This document shows positions 35,543 to 45,331 of a stretch of DNA of 64,000 nucleotides, in pieces (position 1 is the stretch's first letter; every line of letters begins with the position of its first letter). The notes beneath the pieces were generated by a model that saw only the letters and a program-made list of their open reading frames with translations, searched no databases and had not been told where the DNA came from. A program made the translations under genes and the position numbers. Source of the stretch: Novosphingobium sp. PhB57. GTDB lineage: Bacteria > Pseudomonadota > Alphaproteobacteria > Sphingomonadales > Sphingomonadaceae. The DNA lies in contig NZ_SMBO01000002.1 of NCBI RefSeq assembly GCF_004342985.1, forward strand, positions 62,001 to 126,000, given 5' to 3'.

Positions 35543-36472
35543 ATGAAGACGCTCGTTTGGGTCGAACACGACAACGCGTCGGTCAAGGACGCGACGCTCC
35601 ACACCGTCACTGCCGCAGCCAAGCTGGGTGAAGTCCACCTGCTGGTTGCCGGTGCGAACTGCCGCGCCGCTGCGGAGGCCGCTGCCAAGATCGCCGGCGT
35701 CGCCAAGGTGCATCTCGCCGACAACGCCGCCTACGAACACGCGCTGGCCGAGAACGTCGCGCCGCTGATCGTGGACCTCATGGGCCACCACGACGCGTTC
35801 CTGGCGCCCGCCACCACCACCGGCAAGAACGTCGCCCCGCGCGTCGCCGCGCTGCTCGACGTGATGCAGCTGTCGGACATCCTCTCGGTCGAGGGCGAGA
35901 AGACCTTCACGCGCCCGATCTACGCCGGCAACGCCATCGCCACCGTGGAATCGAGCGATGCCAAGCTGGTCATCACCGTGCGCGGCACCGCCTTCGAGAA
36001 GGCCGCTGCCGAGGGTGGTTCGGCTGCGATTGAGGATGTCGCCGGTGCCGGTGACGCGGGGCTTTCGAGCTTCGTGGGTGCCGAACTCGCGAAGTCCGAG
36101 CGGCCGGAACTGACGAGCGCCAAGGTGATCGTCTCGGGCGGCCGCGCGCTGAAGGATTCGGAAACCTTCGAGCAGGTGATCATGCCGCTCGCCGACAAGC
36201 TCGGTGCTGCCGTCGGCGCCAGCCGCGCCGCGGTCGACGCGGGCTATGTGCCCAATGACTACCAGGTCGGCCAGACCGGCAAGATCGTGGCGCCCGAAGT
36301 CTACATCGCCGTCGGCATCTCGGGCGCGATCCAGCACCTTGCGGGCATGAAGGACTCCAAGACCATCATCGCCATCAACAAGGACGAAGACGCCCCGATC
36401 TTCCAGGTTGCTGACGTCGGCCTGGTGGCGGACCTGTTCACCGCCGTGCCGGAACTGACCGGCAAGCTCTGA
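35543..36472 (+). CDS. etfA: Electron transfer flavoprotein alpha subunit
   Basis: This 309-residue subunit holds the redox-active FAD. The N-terminal domain begins [16 protein letters not shown]. The C-terminal FAD domain contains [41 protein letters not shown] and [20 protein letters not shown], followed by [18 protein letters not shown]. It is one base after etfB, and a terminator follows. Confidence 0.97.
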   Translation: MKTLVWVEHDNASVKDATLHTVTAAAKLGEVHLLVAGANCRAAAEAAAKIAGVAKVHLADNAAYEHALAENVAPLIVDLMGHHDAFLAPATTTGKNVAPRVAALLDVMQLSDILSVEGEKTFTRPIYAGNAIATVESSDAKLVITVRGTAFEKAAAEGGSAAIEDVAGAGDAGLSSFVGAELAKSERPELTSAKVIVSGGRALKDSETFEQVIMPLADKLGAAVGASRAAVDAGYVPNDYQVGQTGKIVAPEVYIAVGISGAIQHLAGMKDSKTIIAINKDEDAPIFQVADVGLVADLFTAVPELTGKL

Positions 36473-36495
36473 GCGGTTAAATAATGGGAATACCG

Positions 36496-36528
36496 AAAAC
36501 CCCGGTCGGAAACGGCCGGGGTTTTTTG
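36496..36528 (+). terminator. Terminator after etfBA
   Basis: AAAACCCCGG (36496-36505) pairs with CCGGGGTTTT (36516-36525), and the T run continues to TTTTTT. The loop can form an extra CG pair. Confidence 0.9.
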
Positions 36529-36622
36529 TTCAGGTTGGAGATGACAACCGTCGATTCATCTTGCCATGTTCGGCCGGGCCCATAGTTTGCGCGAAGAATT
36601 CACGCACGTACAAGGACTTGGC

Positions 36623-37531
36623 ATGAATAGGACACTATCCGTTTCCTTGGTTGCAATCGCCGCTGTCGCTGGAACGTCCACGCCTGCCAACGCCGAGACT
36701 GTCGTACTAAAGGCAAGTTCGCCTTGGCAGATGGACAACGGAACCGATTCCTGCAGTCTGAAGCGCGGTTTCGGGACGTCAGAGAATCCGGCATTGCTTG
36801 AGATCGAGCGCCTCGGTCCGGGCGACCGCTTCTATGCCACGATCACGGGCAAGGCTTTCAACGGTCTGGGCGAATCGACACATCTCACGCTCAGGACCGG
36901 CCCTGAAACAGTGGATCCTATCGCCGACCGTTTCACGGTTGCGGATGCGCCCATCGAAGGGGGCGGCAAGCTCACCGCCCTCATGTTCTCGGCCACCACC
37001 TGGAACGGTTTCGGGCACGATGGTCGACCGCCCGCTCCGGTGACCCCGGAACGTGAGACGGCCATTACTTCCCTTATCCTATCCTGGGGAGACAAGGCGG
37101 TTCAACTGGGGACGGGTTCGCTCGGCAAGGCGATGGCTGCAATGCGCGAATGCACGGATGGGTTGGTCCGATCTTGGGGGCTGGATCCTGTGCAGCAGGC
37201 TCGTCTTTCCGTCCGGCCGATGCCGAAGAGTTCGCCCGACACCTGGATCGCAGCCAACAGCTATCCCTTTGGCGCAGACAAGCGCTATCGTCCGGGACTG
37301 ACGCGGGCGCGGTTGCTTGTCGACGCTTCTGGCGCGGTGAGTGGATGCAAGGTCGTGGACAATTACGGAGACTCGGCATTCGCGGCAGCAGCCTGCGAGC
37401 AGATGACGACGAAAGCGACCTTTTCTCCCGCGTTGGATCAAGCCGGAAAGCCCGTCGCATCTCATTATGAGGCCAGCATTCGTTGGAAGGTGCGGCGGCC
37501 GATGAAGCAGGTGGGGCAACGCCGCCGCTAA
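36623..37531 (+). CDS. Exported protein with TonB-C-like C-terminal domain
   Basis: This 302-residue product has a signal peptide (MNRTLSVSLVAIAAVAG, cleavage near ANAET). The first 200 residues match no family I recognise. The C-terminal 85 residues resemble the TonB C-terminal fold (RARLLVDASGAVSGCKVVD, with KATFSPALDQAGKPV), here without a membrane anchor or Pro-rich arm, so it is not a functional TonB by itself. Three or more cysteines suggest disulfides. The base composition looks less GC-rich than its neighbours. Related exported TonB-C-like proteins are frequent in sphingomonads. Confidence 0.65.
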   Translation: MNRTLSVSLVAIAAVAGTSTPANAETVVLKASSPWQMDNGTDSCSLKRGFGTSENPALLEIERLGPGDRFYATITGKAFNGLGESTHLTLRTGPETVDPIADRFTVADAPIEGGGKLTALMFSATTWNGFGHDGRPPAPVTPERETAITSLILSWGDKAVQLGTGSLGKAMAAMRECTDGLVRSWGLDPVQQARLSVRPMPKSSPDTWIAANSYPFGADKRYRPGLTRARLLVDASGAVSGCKVVDNYGDSAFAAAACEQMTTKATFSPALDQAGKPVASHYEASIRWKVRRPMKQVGQRRR

Positions 37532-37583
37532 GTTCGACACTGTTGCGCAGGAGTGGGAAGAGTTTCCAGTCCTGCGTGGCTTT

Positions 37584-38132
37584 TCAGCCGCCACGCTCCA
37601 GCAGGTTCACGATGACTGACTTGTCGCTGTCGCCAAGGTCGTGGCTGCCATAGGCGACGAAGCCCAGGGCGGCGGCGACGCGCTCTGAGGCTTGGTTGCC
37701 CTCTTCGATCATGCAGGCGATGCGGCGCTGGCCGTGGGTCTTGTCGAACCATTCGAGGGCGGCGCGCATGACTTCCTTGGCGAGGCCCTGGCCCCAATGG
37801 TCGCGGCGCACGATCCAGCCTGCTTCGGGTACGTCGTCCATGCCCTTGCCGAAGCCGCGCCAGGAGTGGAAGACCCCGCAATTCGCGACGATCTCATCGC
37901 CGCCGCGCCGGCGCACCGGGAAAGTGCCGTAGCCGCGCAGCGACCAGGATCCGGCGTTGCGTTCCAGCCTTTCGAACACGCCTTTGGGCTCCGGCTGCGC
38001 CTGGCCCAGGAAAGTGCGGGTCTCCTCGTCGGCAATCAGGCGAATCATGTCGTCGAGATCGCTCGCCTGCGGTTTCCAGAGTTCGAAGCGCTCGGTCACG
38101 AGAGCCGGGCCATCCAGCGCTGCGACGGTCAC
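37584..38132 (-). CDS. GNAT family N-acetyltransferase (RimJ/RimL-like)
   Basis: This 182-residue acetyltransferase of the RimJ/RimL type has the segments LVTERFELWKPQASDLDDM, AGWIVRRDHWGQGLAKEVMRAA (the acetyl-CoA loop) and RRIACMIEEGNQASERVAAALGF. The GTG start at 38132 overlaps the stop of the upstream DUF445 gene by four bases (GTGA), which indicates coupling and supports this start. The substrate, protein N-terminus or small amine, is unknown. Confidence 0.85.
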   Translation of the reverse strand: MTVAALDGPALVTERFELWKPQASDLDDMIRLIADEETRTFLGQAQPEPKGVFERLERNAGSWSLRGYGTFPVRRRGGDEIVANCGVFHSWRGFGKGMDDVPEAGWIVRRDHWGQGLAKEVMRAALEWFDKTHGQRRIACMIEEGNQASERVAAALGFVAYGSHDLGDSDKSVIVNLLERGG

Positions 38133-39433
38133 AGGAACTGGTCTACAACGTGGATGCAGACGCCGAACAGTCCGCCGACCAGCGTGCCGTTGATCCGGAT
38201 GAACTGCAGATCGCGGCCCACGGCGCCTTCGATCCGGTCCGTCACGGTGCGCGCATCCCAGCGCTTTACGGTTTCCGACACCAGCCTCACGATCTCTCCC
38301 CCATAACGCGATACGACGCCTACGAGCGTGCGGCGTGCGAAGCGATTGACCATGTACTGCAGTCGCGGGTCTTCGCCCAGAGCCTGGCCGAGTTGGGCAA
38401 GGCTTTCGCCGAGCGCACCGGCGAGCGCCTGATCGGGATTGCGCACGGCCTTGAGCAAGGCCCCGCGCGCGCGTTCCCACATGCCGTCGAGCCACGATGC
38501 CATGGCCGGGTTGTCCAGCAGTTCCCCTTTGATGCGCTCGACCTTGGCGCGGGTCTCGGGCCGATGCAGGAGGTCGTCGGCCAGCTTGGCGAGCGCCTCG
38601 TCGATGCGGGCGCGCAGGGGATGGTCGGGCTGGACAATCACTTCGGCGAGCAGGCGATAGGCCCCATCGAGCACGCCATTGGCCAGCCGCTCGTCGAGTC
38701 CGGTCCAGCGCATGACGGTATTAGCGCGCTGGTGGATCATCTCGCGGATCATCGGCTCGTTCGCCTCGATCGCTTCACCGATCTTGCGCAGCAGGCTTTC
38801 CAGGACCGGGAGGTGTCGCCTGTCGGCAATGGCGTTGGAGAGCATCTGGCCGAGCAGGGGGGCAGCGTCGATCTTCTCGATCTGCCGCCGCAGGCCGGCC
38901 TTGACCATGCCGCCCATCTGTTCGGGATCGAGCGATTCGAGCACGTCACCCAGCAGGTTGGCGGCGCCCGCGCGAATGCGGGACTGCTCATCGCGGGCCG
39001 GATCGGCCAGGAAGCCCCCGGCCGCGGCAGCTAGGTTGAAGCCGCGCAGACGGCGGGCCACGACTTGGGGCGTCAGGAAATTGTCGCGCAGGAAAGTCGC
39101 CATCGAATCGGCGATGCGATCCTTGTTGACCGGGATGATGGCGGTGTGGGGGATCGGCAGGCCGAGCGGATGGCGGAACAGGGCCGTGACCGCGAACCAG
39201 TCGGCCAGTCCGCCCACCATTGCCGCTTCGGTAAAGGAAATCGCGTAGCCGAGCGGCACGCTCCATTCCGGATGGAATACGGCCACGCGGCGGAGCACGA
39301 CGAAAGCCGCCGCCATGAACAGCAGCAGGCCGCCCGCGAACATCCGCATGCGGCGGGCCCGATCGCCAGGGACCGGACCCGGCTGGAAAAAGTCTTGCCG
39401 TGCCACGGGGATGCTACGCTTGGGGGCCGGCAA
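38129..39433 (-). CDS. DUF445 family inner-membrane protein
   Basis: This 434-residue protein belongs to DUF445 (YjiN/YheB-type), of unknown function. One or two membrane segments near residues 30-75 (FAGGLLLFMAAAFVVLRRV) are followed by the conserved GGLADWFAVTALFRHPLGLPIPHTAIIP, then a long helical domain, and a second hydrophobic end (FIRINGTLVGGLFGVCIHVV). The TTG start at 39433 is preceded by GGAGG at 4-bp spacing. It is coupled to the GNAT gene and lies 16 bp after the RND permease gene in the opposite order of transcription. Confidence 0.85.
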   Translation of the reverse strand: MPAPKRSIPVARQDFFQPGPVPGDRARRMRMFAGGLLLFMAAAFVVLRRVAVFHPEWSVPLGYAISFTEAAMVGGLADWFAVTALFRHPLGLPIPHTAIIPVNKDRIADSMATFLRDNFLTPQVVARRLRGFNLAAAAGGFLADPARDEQSRIRAGAANLLGDVLESLDPEQMGGMVKAGLRRQIEKIDAAPLLGQMLSNAIADRRHLPVLESLLRKIGEAIEANEPMIREMIHQRANTVMRWTGLDERLANGVLDGAYRLLAEVIVQPDHPLRARIDEALAKLADDLLHRPETRAKVERIKGELLDNPAMASWLDGMWERARGALLKAVRNPDQALAGALGESLAQLGQALGEDPRLQYMVNRFARRTLVGVVSRYGGEIVRLVSETVKRWDARTVTDRIEGAVGRDLQFIRINGTLVGGLFGVCIHVVDQFL

Positions 39434-39449
39434 TGTTCCTCCCTATCCC

Positions 39450-42400
39450 TTATTCCGCCGCGATCGGCTGAGGCATGGGCACGGCACCATGGGCGGTTTC
39501 CTGTGCATGATGCGGCTCGTACGTGAGCAGCTTGCGGCGCAGCCAGGGGCCGAGGCGCTTTTCGAAACCGTCTGCCAGGCTGAAGGCGGCCGGAACGATC
39601 ACCAGGGTGAGCATGGTCGAGAGCAGCAGGCCGCCGATCACGGTGATGCCCATCGGCGCGCGCCAGGCGGCGTCGCCCGAGAGCGAGATCGCGGTGGGCA
39701 CCATGCCCGCCGTCATCGCGACGGTGGTCATGATGATCGGCTGGGCCCGCTTGTGCCCCGCGTCCATGATCGCCGTGAGCTTGTCTACGCCCTTTTCCAT
39801 TTCCTCGATCGCGAAGTCGATCAGCAGGATGGAGTTCTTGGCGACGATGCCCAGCAGCATCAGGATGCCGATGTAGACCGGCATCGAGATCGGCTGGCCG
39901 ACGATCACCAGCGCTAGCAGACCACCAAGCGGGGCCAGCAGCAGCGAGGCCATGTTCACCAGCGGCGAGACGAAGCGGCGATAGAGCAGCACCAACACCG
40001 CGAAGACCAGGAAGATGCCGCTGATGACGGCGATGACGAAGCTGTTCACCATCTCCGCCTGCCACTTGTCCTCGCCGACGGGGGCGTTGGAGACGCCGGT
40101 CGGCAAGTCCTTCATGATCGGCAGCTTCTGGATCTGCTCCATGATCGGGCCCTTGACCTGGCCCTCGCCGAGGTCGGCACCCACGAAGATGCGGCGCGAC
40201 TGGTTGTAGCGCTGGATCTGGGTGGGCCCGGCCCCGAAGCGGATTTCCGCCACGCGCTTGAGCGGTACGGAACCGCCGCTGGCCGTGGTGACCGGAAGAT
40301 TCTCGATCGTCGAGAAATCCCGGCGCGAGGCGCGGGCCAGGATCACGCGGATCGGCACCTGACGGTCGCTCAGCGAGAACTTGGCGGCGTTCTGGTCGAT
40401 TTCGCCGAGGGTGGCGATGCGGATGGTCTGGCTGAGCGCGGCCGTGGTCACGCCGAGCTGTGCCGCAAGGTCGAGCCGGGGCACCACGACCAGTTCGGGG
40501 CGCTGAAGATCGGCGGCGATGCGCGGGGCGATGACGCCGGGGATGGTGCGCATCTGATCGGCCAGCTTCTGCGCCGTCTTGCGCAGCAGTTCCGAATCGC
40601 TTCCCGAAAGCATGACCGAAATGTCGCGGCCGCTGCCGAAGCCGCCCGACTGCGTGGCGAAAGTCACGCGGGCATCGGGAATGTCCTGAAGCTGCGGCGC
40701 CATGCGGCGTTCGAATTCGATGCTGGTCGCCTTGCGCTGGTCGGCAGGCTTGAGCGCGATGTAGAGCGATCCCTTGCCCTCGCGCGAGGCTTCCAGGATG
40801 TGCTGCACTTCGGGCTGGCTTTCCAGCAGGCGGGTGACCTTGTCGGCCACGGCGGCGGTCTGTTCGATGGTGGTGCCGGGCACCATCTCGAGATTGACCG
40901 TGCTGGTGTCGTTATTGGTGTTCGGCTGGAACTGCGAGGGCAGGCCGGCGAGCAGGGCGAACGTCAGCACCAGCGCGTAGATACCCGCGCAGAAGGCGTA
41001 GAACCGGTGGTCGCGCATGCGGGCCGCGAAACGGTCCGAGAAGTAGCGATACCACACGCCAAAGCGGCCGATCGCGCCCAGCAGGATCTTCATGCCCGCT
41101 CCGAGCAGGAAGATCACGACCGGGACCGCAAGCGGTGCGACGACCGCCGCCAGCACCAGGGCAGCCTTGTCGAGACCGGCCTTGGTCAGGACTGCCTTGA
41201 CGCCCATGAAGAGCAGGGACGCGGCGAAGAGACCGCCCGCCAGGATGGCGATGACGGCCACGGCGGCGACCACATAGTACCACCAGCGCGCCGGGCTCTT
41301 GACGAGGCGTGCCTTCAGCCGGTGCGCTTCGCTGGAATCGAGCGTCCAGGCCAGGATCTTCAGATAGAAGTCCATCGCCCGCCCGCCGCCATGTTCGGCA
41401 TGGCCGTGTGCCTTGAGGAAGTAGGCCGCGACCATCGGCGTGATAAGGCGCGCGACGGCAAGGCTCATCAGCACCGCGGCCACGACCGTCAGGCCGAAAG
41501 CCTTGAAGAACTGGCCGGGGATGCCGGGCATCAGGCCGACCGGCAGGAACACCGCGACGATCGAGAAGGTGGTGGCGACGACGGCCAGGCCGATCTCGTC
41601 CGCCGCGTCGATCGAGGCCTGGTAGGCGGATTTACCCATGCGCATGTGGCGCACGATGTTCTCGATCTCCACGATCGCATCGTCGACCAGCACACCTGCC
41701 ACCAGGCTGAGCGCCAGCAGCGAGAGGAAGTTGAGCGTGAAGCCCAGCATGTCCATGAACCAGAAGGTCGGAATCGCGGAGAGCGGGATGGCGATGGCGG
41801 AAATCATCGTCGCCCGCCAGTCGCGCAGGAACAGATAGACGATGACGATGGCCAGGACGGCGCCTTCGACCAGCGCCTCCATCGAACTGGTGTACTGCCC
41901 CTTGGTGTAATCCACGTCGGAGAACAGCCGCGTGATGTGGATGTTCGGGTTTTCCTTGCGGATCTTGTCCAGCGCCTTCTCGGCCCCGTCGTAGACGGCG
42001 ACGTCAGAGGCCCCGAGGGCGCGGGTGAAGCCGAAAGTCACCACTTCGCGGCCGCGCAGCTTGGCGATGCGGGTCTGCTCGGAATAGCCGTCGTAGACTT
42101 TGGCGATGTCGGACAGCTTGACCTGCCGGCCGCCGCCCACGTTGATGCGGGTCTGCGAGAGCTGGAAGGCGTCCTGGGCATTGCCGAGCACGCGGACCGA
42201 CTGGCGCGAGCCGGCGATTTCCGCCTGGCCGCCCGCCGCGTCGGTATTGACCTGGCGCAGCACGCCGTTGATGTCGTTGGCGGTGAGGCCCAGCGCGATC
42301 AGGCGCTCGGGATCGACGACGACGCGGATCTCGCGATCGACGCCGCCGTTGCGCTCTACGGAGGCCAGGCCTTCGATCGAGAGCAGGGTCTTGGAGATCG

Positions 42401-42887
42401 TGTCGTCGACGAACCAGCTGAGCTGCTCCATCGTCATGTCGTCGGCGCTGACGGCATAATAGGCGAGATTGTCGCCATTGGCCTCGATCTTGGTGACCAT
42501 CGGCTCGAGAATGCCGTCGGGCAACTGGCCGCGAACCTGATCGACCGCGTTCTTGACCTGGTTGGTCGCGACATCGGGATCGGTGCCGACCGTGAAGAAG
42601 ACCAGCGTGGTCGAGGTGCCTTCGGAGGCGGTCGACTGGATTTCCTCGATTCCCGGCACGGAGCGCACGGCGCCCTCGATGATCTGGGTGATCTGCGTCT
42701 CGATCTCGGTCGGGGCGGCGCCCGGCTGCGAGATCATGACGTGGACGCCGGGGAATTCGACGTCCGGCATGTTGTTCACGTCCATGCGCATGAACGAGAC
42801 CACGCCGGCGATCATCACGCCGATGAAGAAGACGATCGGAATGATCGGATTGCGGATCGACCAGGCCGAGATATTGCGAAGGCTCAT
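39450..42887 (-). CDS. RND efflux permease (HAE1/AcrB type) with an enlarged central insertion
   Basis: This 1145-residue proton-driven pump subunit is about 100 residues longer than AcrB. It begins with the usual first helix ([20 protein letters not shown]) and has the proton-relay Asp pair in [20 protein letters not shown], the porter domains, and the final helices. Between helix 6 and helix 7, at about residues 505-612, sits extra sequence with two additional hydrophobic segments ([18 protein letters not shown] and [20 protein letters not shown]). The pump should export drugs, metals or lipids with the adaptor encoded 7 bp upstream. No outer-membrane channel gene is adjacent. Confidence 0.93.
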   Translation of the reverse strand: MSLRNISAWSIRNPIIPIVFFIGVMIAGVVSFMRMDVNNMPDVEFPGVHVMISQPGAAPTEIETQITQIIEGAVRSVPGIEEIQSTASEGTSTTLVFFTVGTDPDVATNQVKNAVDQVRGQLPDGILEPMVTKIEANGDNLAYYAVSADDMTMEQLSWFVDDTISKTLLSIEGLASVERNGGVDREIRVVVDPERLIALGLTANDINGVLRQVNTDAAGGQAEIAGSRQSVRVLGNAQDAFQLSQTRINVGGGRQVKLSDIAKVYDGYSEQTRIAKLRGREVVTFGFTRALGASDVAVYDGAEKALDKIRKENPNIHITRLFSDVDYTKGQYTSSMEALVEGAVLAIVIVYLFLRDWRATMISAIAIPLSAIPTFWFMDMLGFTLNFLSLLALSLVAGVLVDDAIVEIENIVRHMRMGKSAYQASIDAADEIGLAVVATTFSIVAVFLPVGLMPGIPGQFFKAFGLTVVAAVLMSLAVARLITPMVAAYFLKAHGHAEHGGGRAMDFYLKILAWTLDSSEAHRLKARLVKSPARWWYYVVAAVAVIAILAGGLFAASLLFMGVKAVLTKAGLDKAALVLAAVVAPLAVPVVIFLLGAGMKILLGAIGRFGVWYRYFSDRFAARMRDHRFYAFCAGIYALVLTFALLAGLPSQFQPNTNNDTSTVNLEMVPGTTIEQTAAVADKVTRLLESQPEVQHILEASREGKGSLYIALKPADQRKATSIEFERRMAPQLQDIPDARVTFATQSGGFGSGRDISVMLSGSDSELLRKTAQKLADQMRTIPGVIAPRIAADLQRPELVVVPRLDLAAQLGVTTAALSQTIRIATLGEIDQNAAKFSLSDRQVPIRVILARASRRDFSTIENLPVTTASGGSVPLKRVAEIRFGAGPTQIQRYNQSRRIFVGADLGEGQVKGPIMEQIQKLPIMKDLPTGVSNAPVGEDKWQAEMVNSFVIAVISGIFLVFAVLVLLYRRFVSPLVNMASLLLAPLGGLLALVIVGQPISMPVYIGILMLLGIVAKNSILLIDFAIEEMEKGVDKLTAIMDAGHKRAQPIIMTTVAMTAGMVPTAISLSGDAAWRAPMGITVIGGLLLSTMLTLVIVPAAFSLADGFEKRLGPWLRRKLLTYEPHHAQETAHGAVPMPQPIAAE

Positions 42888-42894
42888 CGCGTAT

Positions 42895-44124
42895 TTACTC
42901 GCCCGCGTTCGGTTTGGCGGCGGCGGTCAGGCGCGGCTTGACCTTGTCGCCCTCGTTGAGGAAGCCGCCGGCGCGCAGCACGACCTTCTCGCTGCCGTCG
43001 AGGCCCTGCTTCACGGTGATTCCCCGTGCGGTGACGATGCCGGTCTGCACGGCGCGGCGGTGGACCACGTCCTTGGCATCGACGACATAGACGAAGGCGC
43101 CCTTGTCGTCGTTCTGGATTGCGGATTCGGGCAGCACCGGGGCCACCGTCTGGCCGCTGTTGATCACGGCGCTGGCGAAGCCGCCGGGGCGCAGGGCGGA
43201 ATTGTAGGCGAGGGCGATGCGGGCGATGCCCTGGCGGTTGGTGGCGTCGATCACCGGGGCGATCTGCCATACCTGGCCGGTGAAGCTCTGGTTGCTGCCG
43301 GTAGGCGTCACCGTGGCTTCCACGCCCACTTTCATGCGCGCAAGGTCATCCTCGCTCATCTGGGCGAGCAGTTCCATTTCGCCGCCCTTGGCAAGGCGGA
43401 ACAGCACCGAGCTGCCGCCGCCCACGACCTGGCCCAGTTCGACATTGCGTTCGAGCACGAGGCCGGAAGCCGGCGCGACGATGTTGAGGCGGGCGGTCTG
43501 CGCCTGGAGCTGGCCCAGCGTGGCGCGCGCGACCTTGACCTGGGCATTGGCCGAATCGCGCGTCGCAGTGAGACGGTCGACATCGGCGGCGGAGATGAAG
43601 CCGCGGTCGACAAGCTTGAGGGCGCGGTCGAGATTGGCCTGGGCCAGGCGGGCGTCGGCCTGGGCCACCGCGATCTGCGCGGACTGGCTGGCCTGCTGCT
43701 GCGACTGGACCGAGCGATCGATGACAGCGAGCACCTGACCCTGGGAAACCCAGTCACCCGGTTCGACCAGAACCGAACGGACCTGGCCGCCTTCGCCGAC
43801 CGAACCGACCGGCATCGGGCGGCGTGCGGCCAGCGAGCCGGTGGCGGTGATCTCGCCTTCGACGGAGGCACGGCCCGGCACGACGACGGTGACCGCGGGC
43901 ATCTGGATGTCCGCGGCGCCGGCCTTTTCGGTCTTTTCGCCGCCGCGCACGGCGAACCATATCCCGGTGGCCAGCACGATCGCGGCAACGATGGCGATCA
44001 GCCACCAGCGGCGCGATGCGCGGTCCTGCTCATTGTCGCTGTCGAGCGGATTGCCGCCCAGTCCGCTTCCGGTGGCCGCCAACCCCTCGTTCTCCGTCAC
44101 GTCGATCCTGCTGTCGTAATTCAT
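42895..44124 (-). CDS. RND efflux periplasmic adaptor (membrane fusion protein)
   Basis: This 409-residue adaptor links an RND pump to an outer-membrane channel. A 40-residue cytoplasmic N-terminus with an acidic stretch is followed by one membrane helix (WWLIAIVAAIVLATGIWFAV), the lipoyl half VEPGDWVSQGQVLAVID, a coiled-coil hairpin, the matching half APASGLVLERNVELGQVV, and the beta-barrel domain. I chose the ATG at 44124 because the upstream in-frame start at 44277 would add 51 unlike residues. It has a membrane anchor rather than a lipobox. It is cotranscribed with the permease. Confidence 0.92.
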   Translation of the reverse strand: MNYDSRIDVTENEGLAATGSGLGGNPLDSDNEQDRASRRWWLIAIVAAIVLATGIWFAVRGGEKTEKAGAADIQMPAVTVVVPGRASVEGEITATGSLAARRPMPVGSVGEGGQVRSVLVEPGDWVSQGQVLAVIDRSVQSQQQASQSAQIAVAQADARLAQANLDRALKLVDRGFISAADVDRLTATRDSANAQVKVARATLGQLQAQTARLNIVAPASGLVLERNVELGQVVGGGSSVLFRLAKGGEMELLAQMSEDDLARMKVGVEATVTPTGSNQSFTGQVWQIAPVIDATNRQGIARIALAYNSALRPGGFASAVINSGQTVAPVLPESAIQNDDKGAFVYVVDAKDVVHRRAVQTGIVTARGITVKQGLDGSEKVVLRAGGFLNEGDKVKPRLTAAAKPNAGE

Positions 44125-44487
44125 CGTGTCACCGCAAAAATTGCGATTGCCCCCAGTCCCGAATGCCTCGTCCGGATGCCCTTGCCCCGCGAAAGCGATG
44201 TCGCCCCTGGGGTGGCCGGAAGGCACGATCTGCCGCCGGAGCGCGGACACGTCGGTCCACGCCGCTGCGACGGCCAAATTTCCTGCGAAACGACATATAC
44301 CTGCGGCGGACGGGTGGCAATCAGCAGTCGCCGTGTCGCCGACCCGGATCGACCAGCGTCGACGACAGTATCCGGCGGTCAGGCCCCTGCTATCTTTCGA
44401 GAATTGCCCGGAGATATACGAAAAACGGCGACGAACCGAGGTCCGCCGCCGCTTTCAGGTCCTTTGGGGACCAAATAGGTAGTGCGC
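44125..44487 (-). other. Gap between sciP and the efflux operon, with a probable sciP terminator
   Basis: This 363-bp region contains no supported gene. On the minus strand a GC stem (CGGCG near 44447-44451 with CGCCG at 44426-44430) followed by TTTTT (44421-44425) could end sciP transcription; a small GGTCC/GGACC hairpin lies at 44459-44473. The remainder is probably the promoter of the efflux operon. Confidence 0.4.
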
Positions 44488-44787
44488 TCAATACTTCTGC
44501 TGGCGCTCGTAGAGATCGCGGTAATGCTGAATACGCGTGACGCGCAGGCCCTGCATTCCCGAACGGTCCACGGCACGCTGCCAGGACGCGAATTCCTCGA
44601 GCGTGAGCTGGTAGCGATCGCAGACCTCGTCGATCGACAGCAGGCCGCCGTTCACGGCCGCCACGACTTCCGCCTTGCGACGCACGACCCAGCGGGTGGT
44701 GTTCGCCGGGGGCAGCGATTCCAGCGTCAACGGCTCGCCGAGCGGCCCGATTACCTGGGCAGGACGGATTTTCTGGTTTTCGATCAT
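44488..44787 (-). CDS. sciP: CtrA inhibitor SciP (DUF1153 family)
   Basis: This 99-residue protein matches SciP, a small helix-turn-helix protein that in Caulobacter binds CtrA and blocks its recruitment of RNA polymerase in swarmer cells. The conserved core is VIGPLGEPLTLESLPPANT, RWVVRRKAEVVAAVNGGLL, SIDEVCDRYQLTLEEFASWQ and LRVTRIQHYRDLY. The ATG at 44787 has GAGG 6 bp upstream; an ATG at 44790 and a GTG at 44793 are close alternatives. A TTAACC half-site, the kind bound by CtrA, lies upstream (near 44875), consistent with a feedback loop. Confidence 0.9.
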   Translation of the reverse strand: MIENQKIRPAQVIGPLGEPLTLESLPPANTTRWVVRRKAEVVAAVNGGLLSIDEVCDRYQLTLEEFASWQRAVDRSGMQGLRVTRIQHYRDLYERQQKY

Positions 44788-44793
44788 CATCAC

Positions 44794-45331
44794 CCTCGTA
44801 CGCCGGTGCTTGGATTGCCGGCGACGGAAAGGACCTTGGCCTGCGCTGGCTTGCGATTGCCTGAAGCATTTGGGTTAACAGTTCTTGAGACTGTCGCATA
44901 TGTATGAATCACATAAGCGACCGACCCGGCGAAACTGCCGAAGCGGTGGAGGCGCGGCGAGGCGGACGTCTCGGCAAAAGCCGCACGCAGATCGTGCGCG
45001 GCGAAGAGCCGGGAACGCAAGGAAAACCAGTCGATTGGAAAACGGACCGGCATGAACTCCTCGCTGTCGCGACCCGACGCATGCCCCGCTTTGCAGGTTT
45101 CATGATCATGAGCGATGTTCATGTCGATCGCTTGTAACGGCGCTTGGTCAAGGGAGAGTAAAGGCCGGACTTACCTTTTGTTAAATATTCTTAACACCGG
45201 CTTCGCCATGACCTTTAACCGAGCGCCGTGATCCTTGGCCTGGCGAAGGCCCCGCCGTGGCCGACGGGATGAAAGCGGGTGTCTTGCCGGCCCTCCATCG
45301 TCAAAGGTAGGAATCCGGCGCGTTCGGCTGT
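44794..45331. other. Divergent control region between sciP and mnmA
   Basis: This 538-bp stretch has no convincing gene. It contains a GTTAACCC half-site near 44874 reading toward sciP, and TTAAATATTCTTAAC at 45181-45195, two TTAA halves with a 6-bp spacer (the CtrA consensus has 7), followed by TTTAACC near 45214. It is AT-rich around 45175-45200 compared with its surroundings. Confidence 0.5.
45181..45195. promoter_or_regulatory. CtrA-box-like site with 6-bp spacer
   Basis: TTAA-ATATTC-TTAAC resembles the CtrA box TTAA-N7-TTAAC but is one base short in the spacer. It lies 137 bp before mnmA and about 390 bp from sciP. Binding is uncertain. Confidence 0.35.

Noticed and set aside
40800..42941. 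Long plus-strand frame across the RND permease gene
   Set aside because: His/Asp/Arg-rich shadow of the permease coding sequence.
44126..44482. Possible 118-residue gene between the adaptor and sciP
   Set aside because: Low-complexity translation, no ribosome-binding site, overlaps the probable promoter and terminator.
44904..45137. Possible 77-residue plus-strand gene in the sciP-mnmA gap
   Set aside because: No ribosome-binding site, no family resemblance, and the region looks regulatory.
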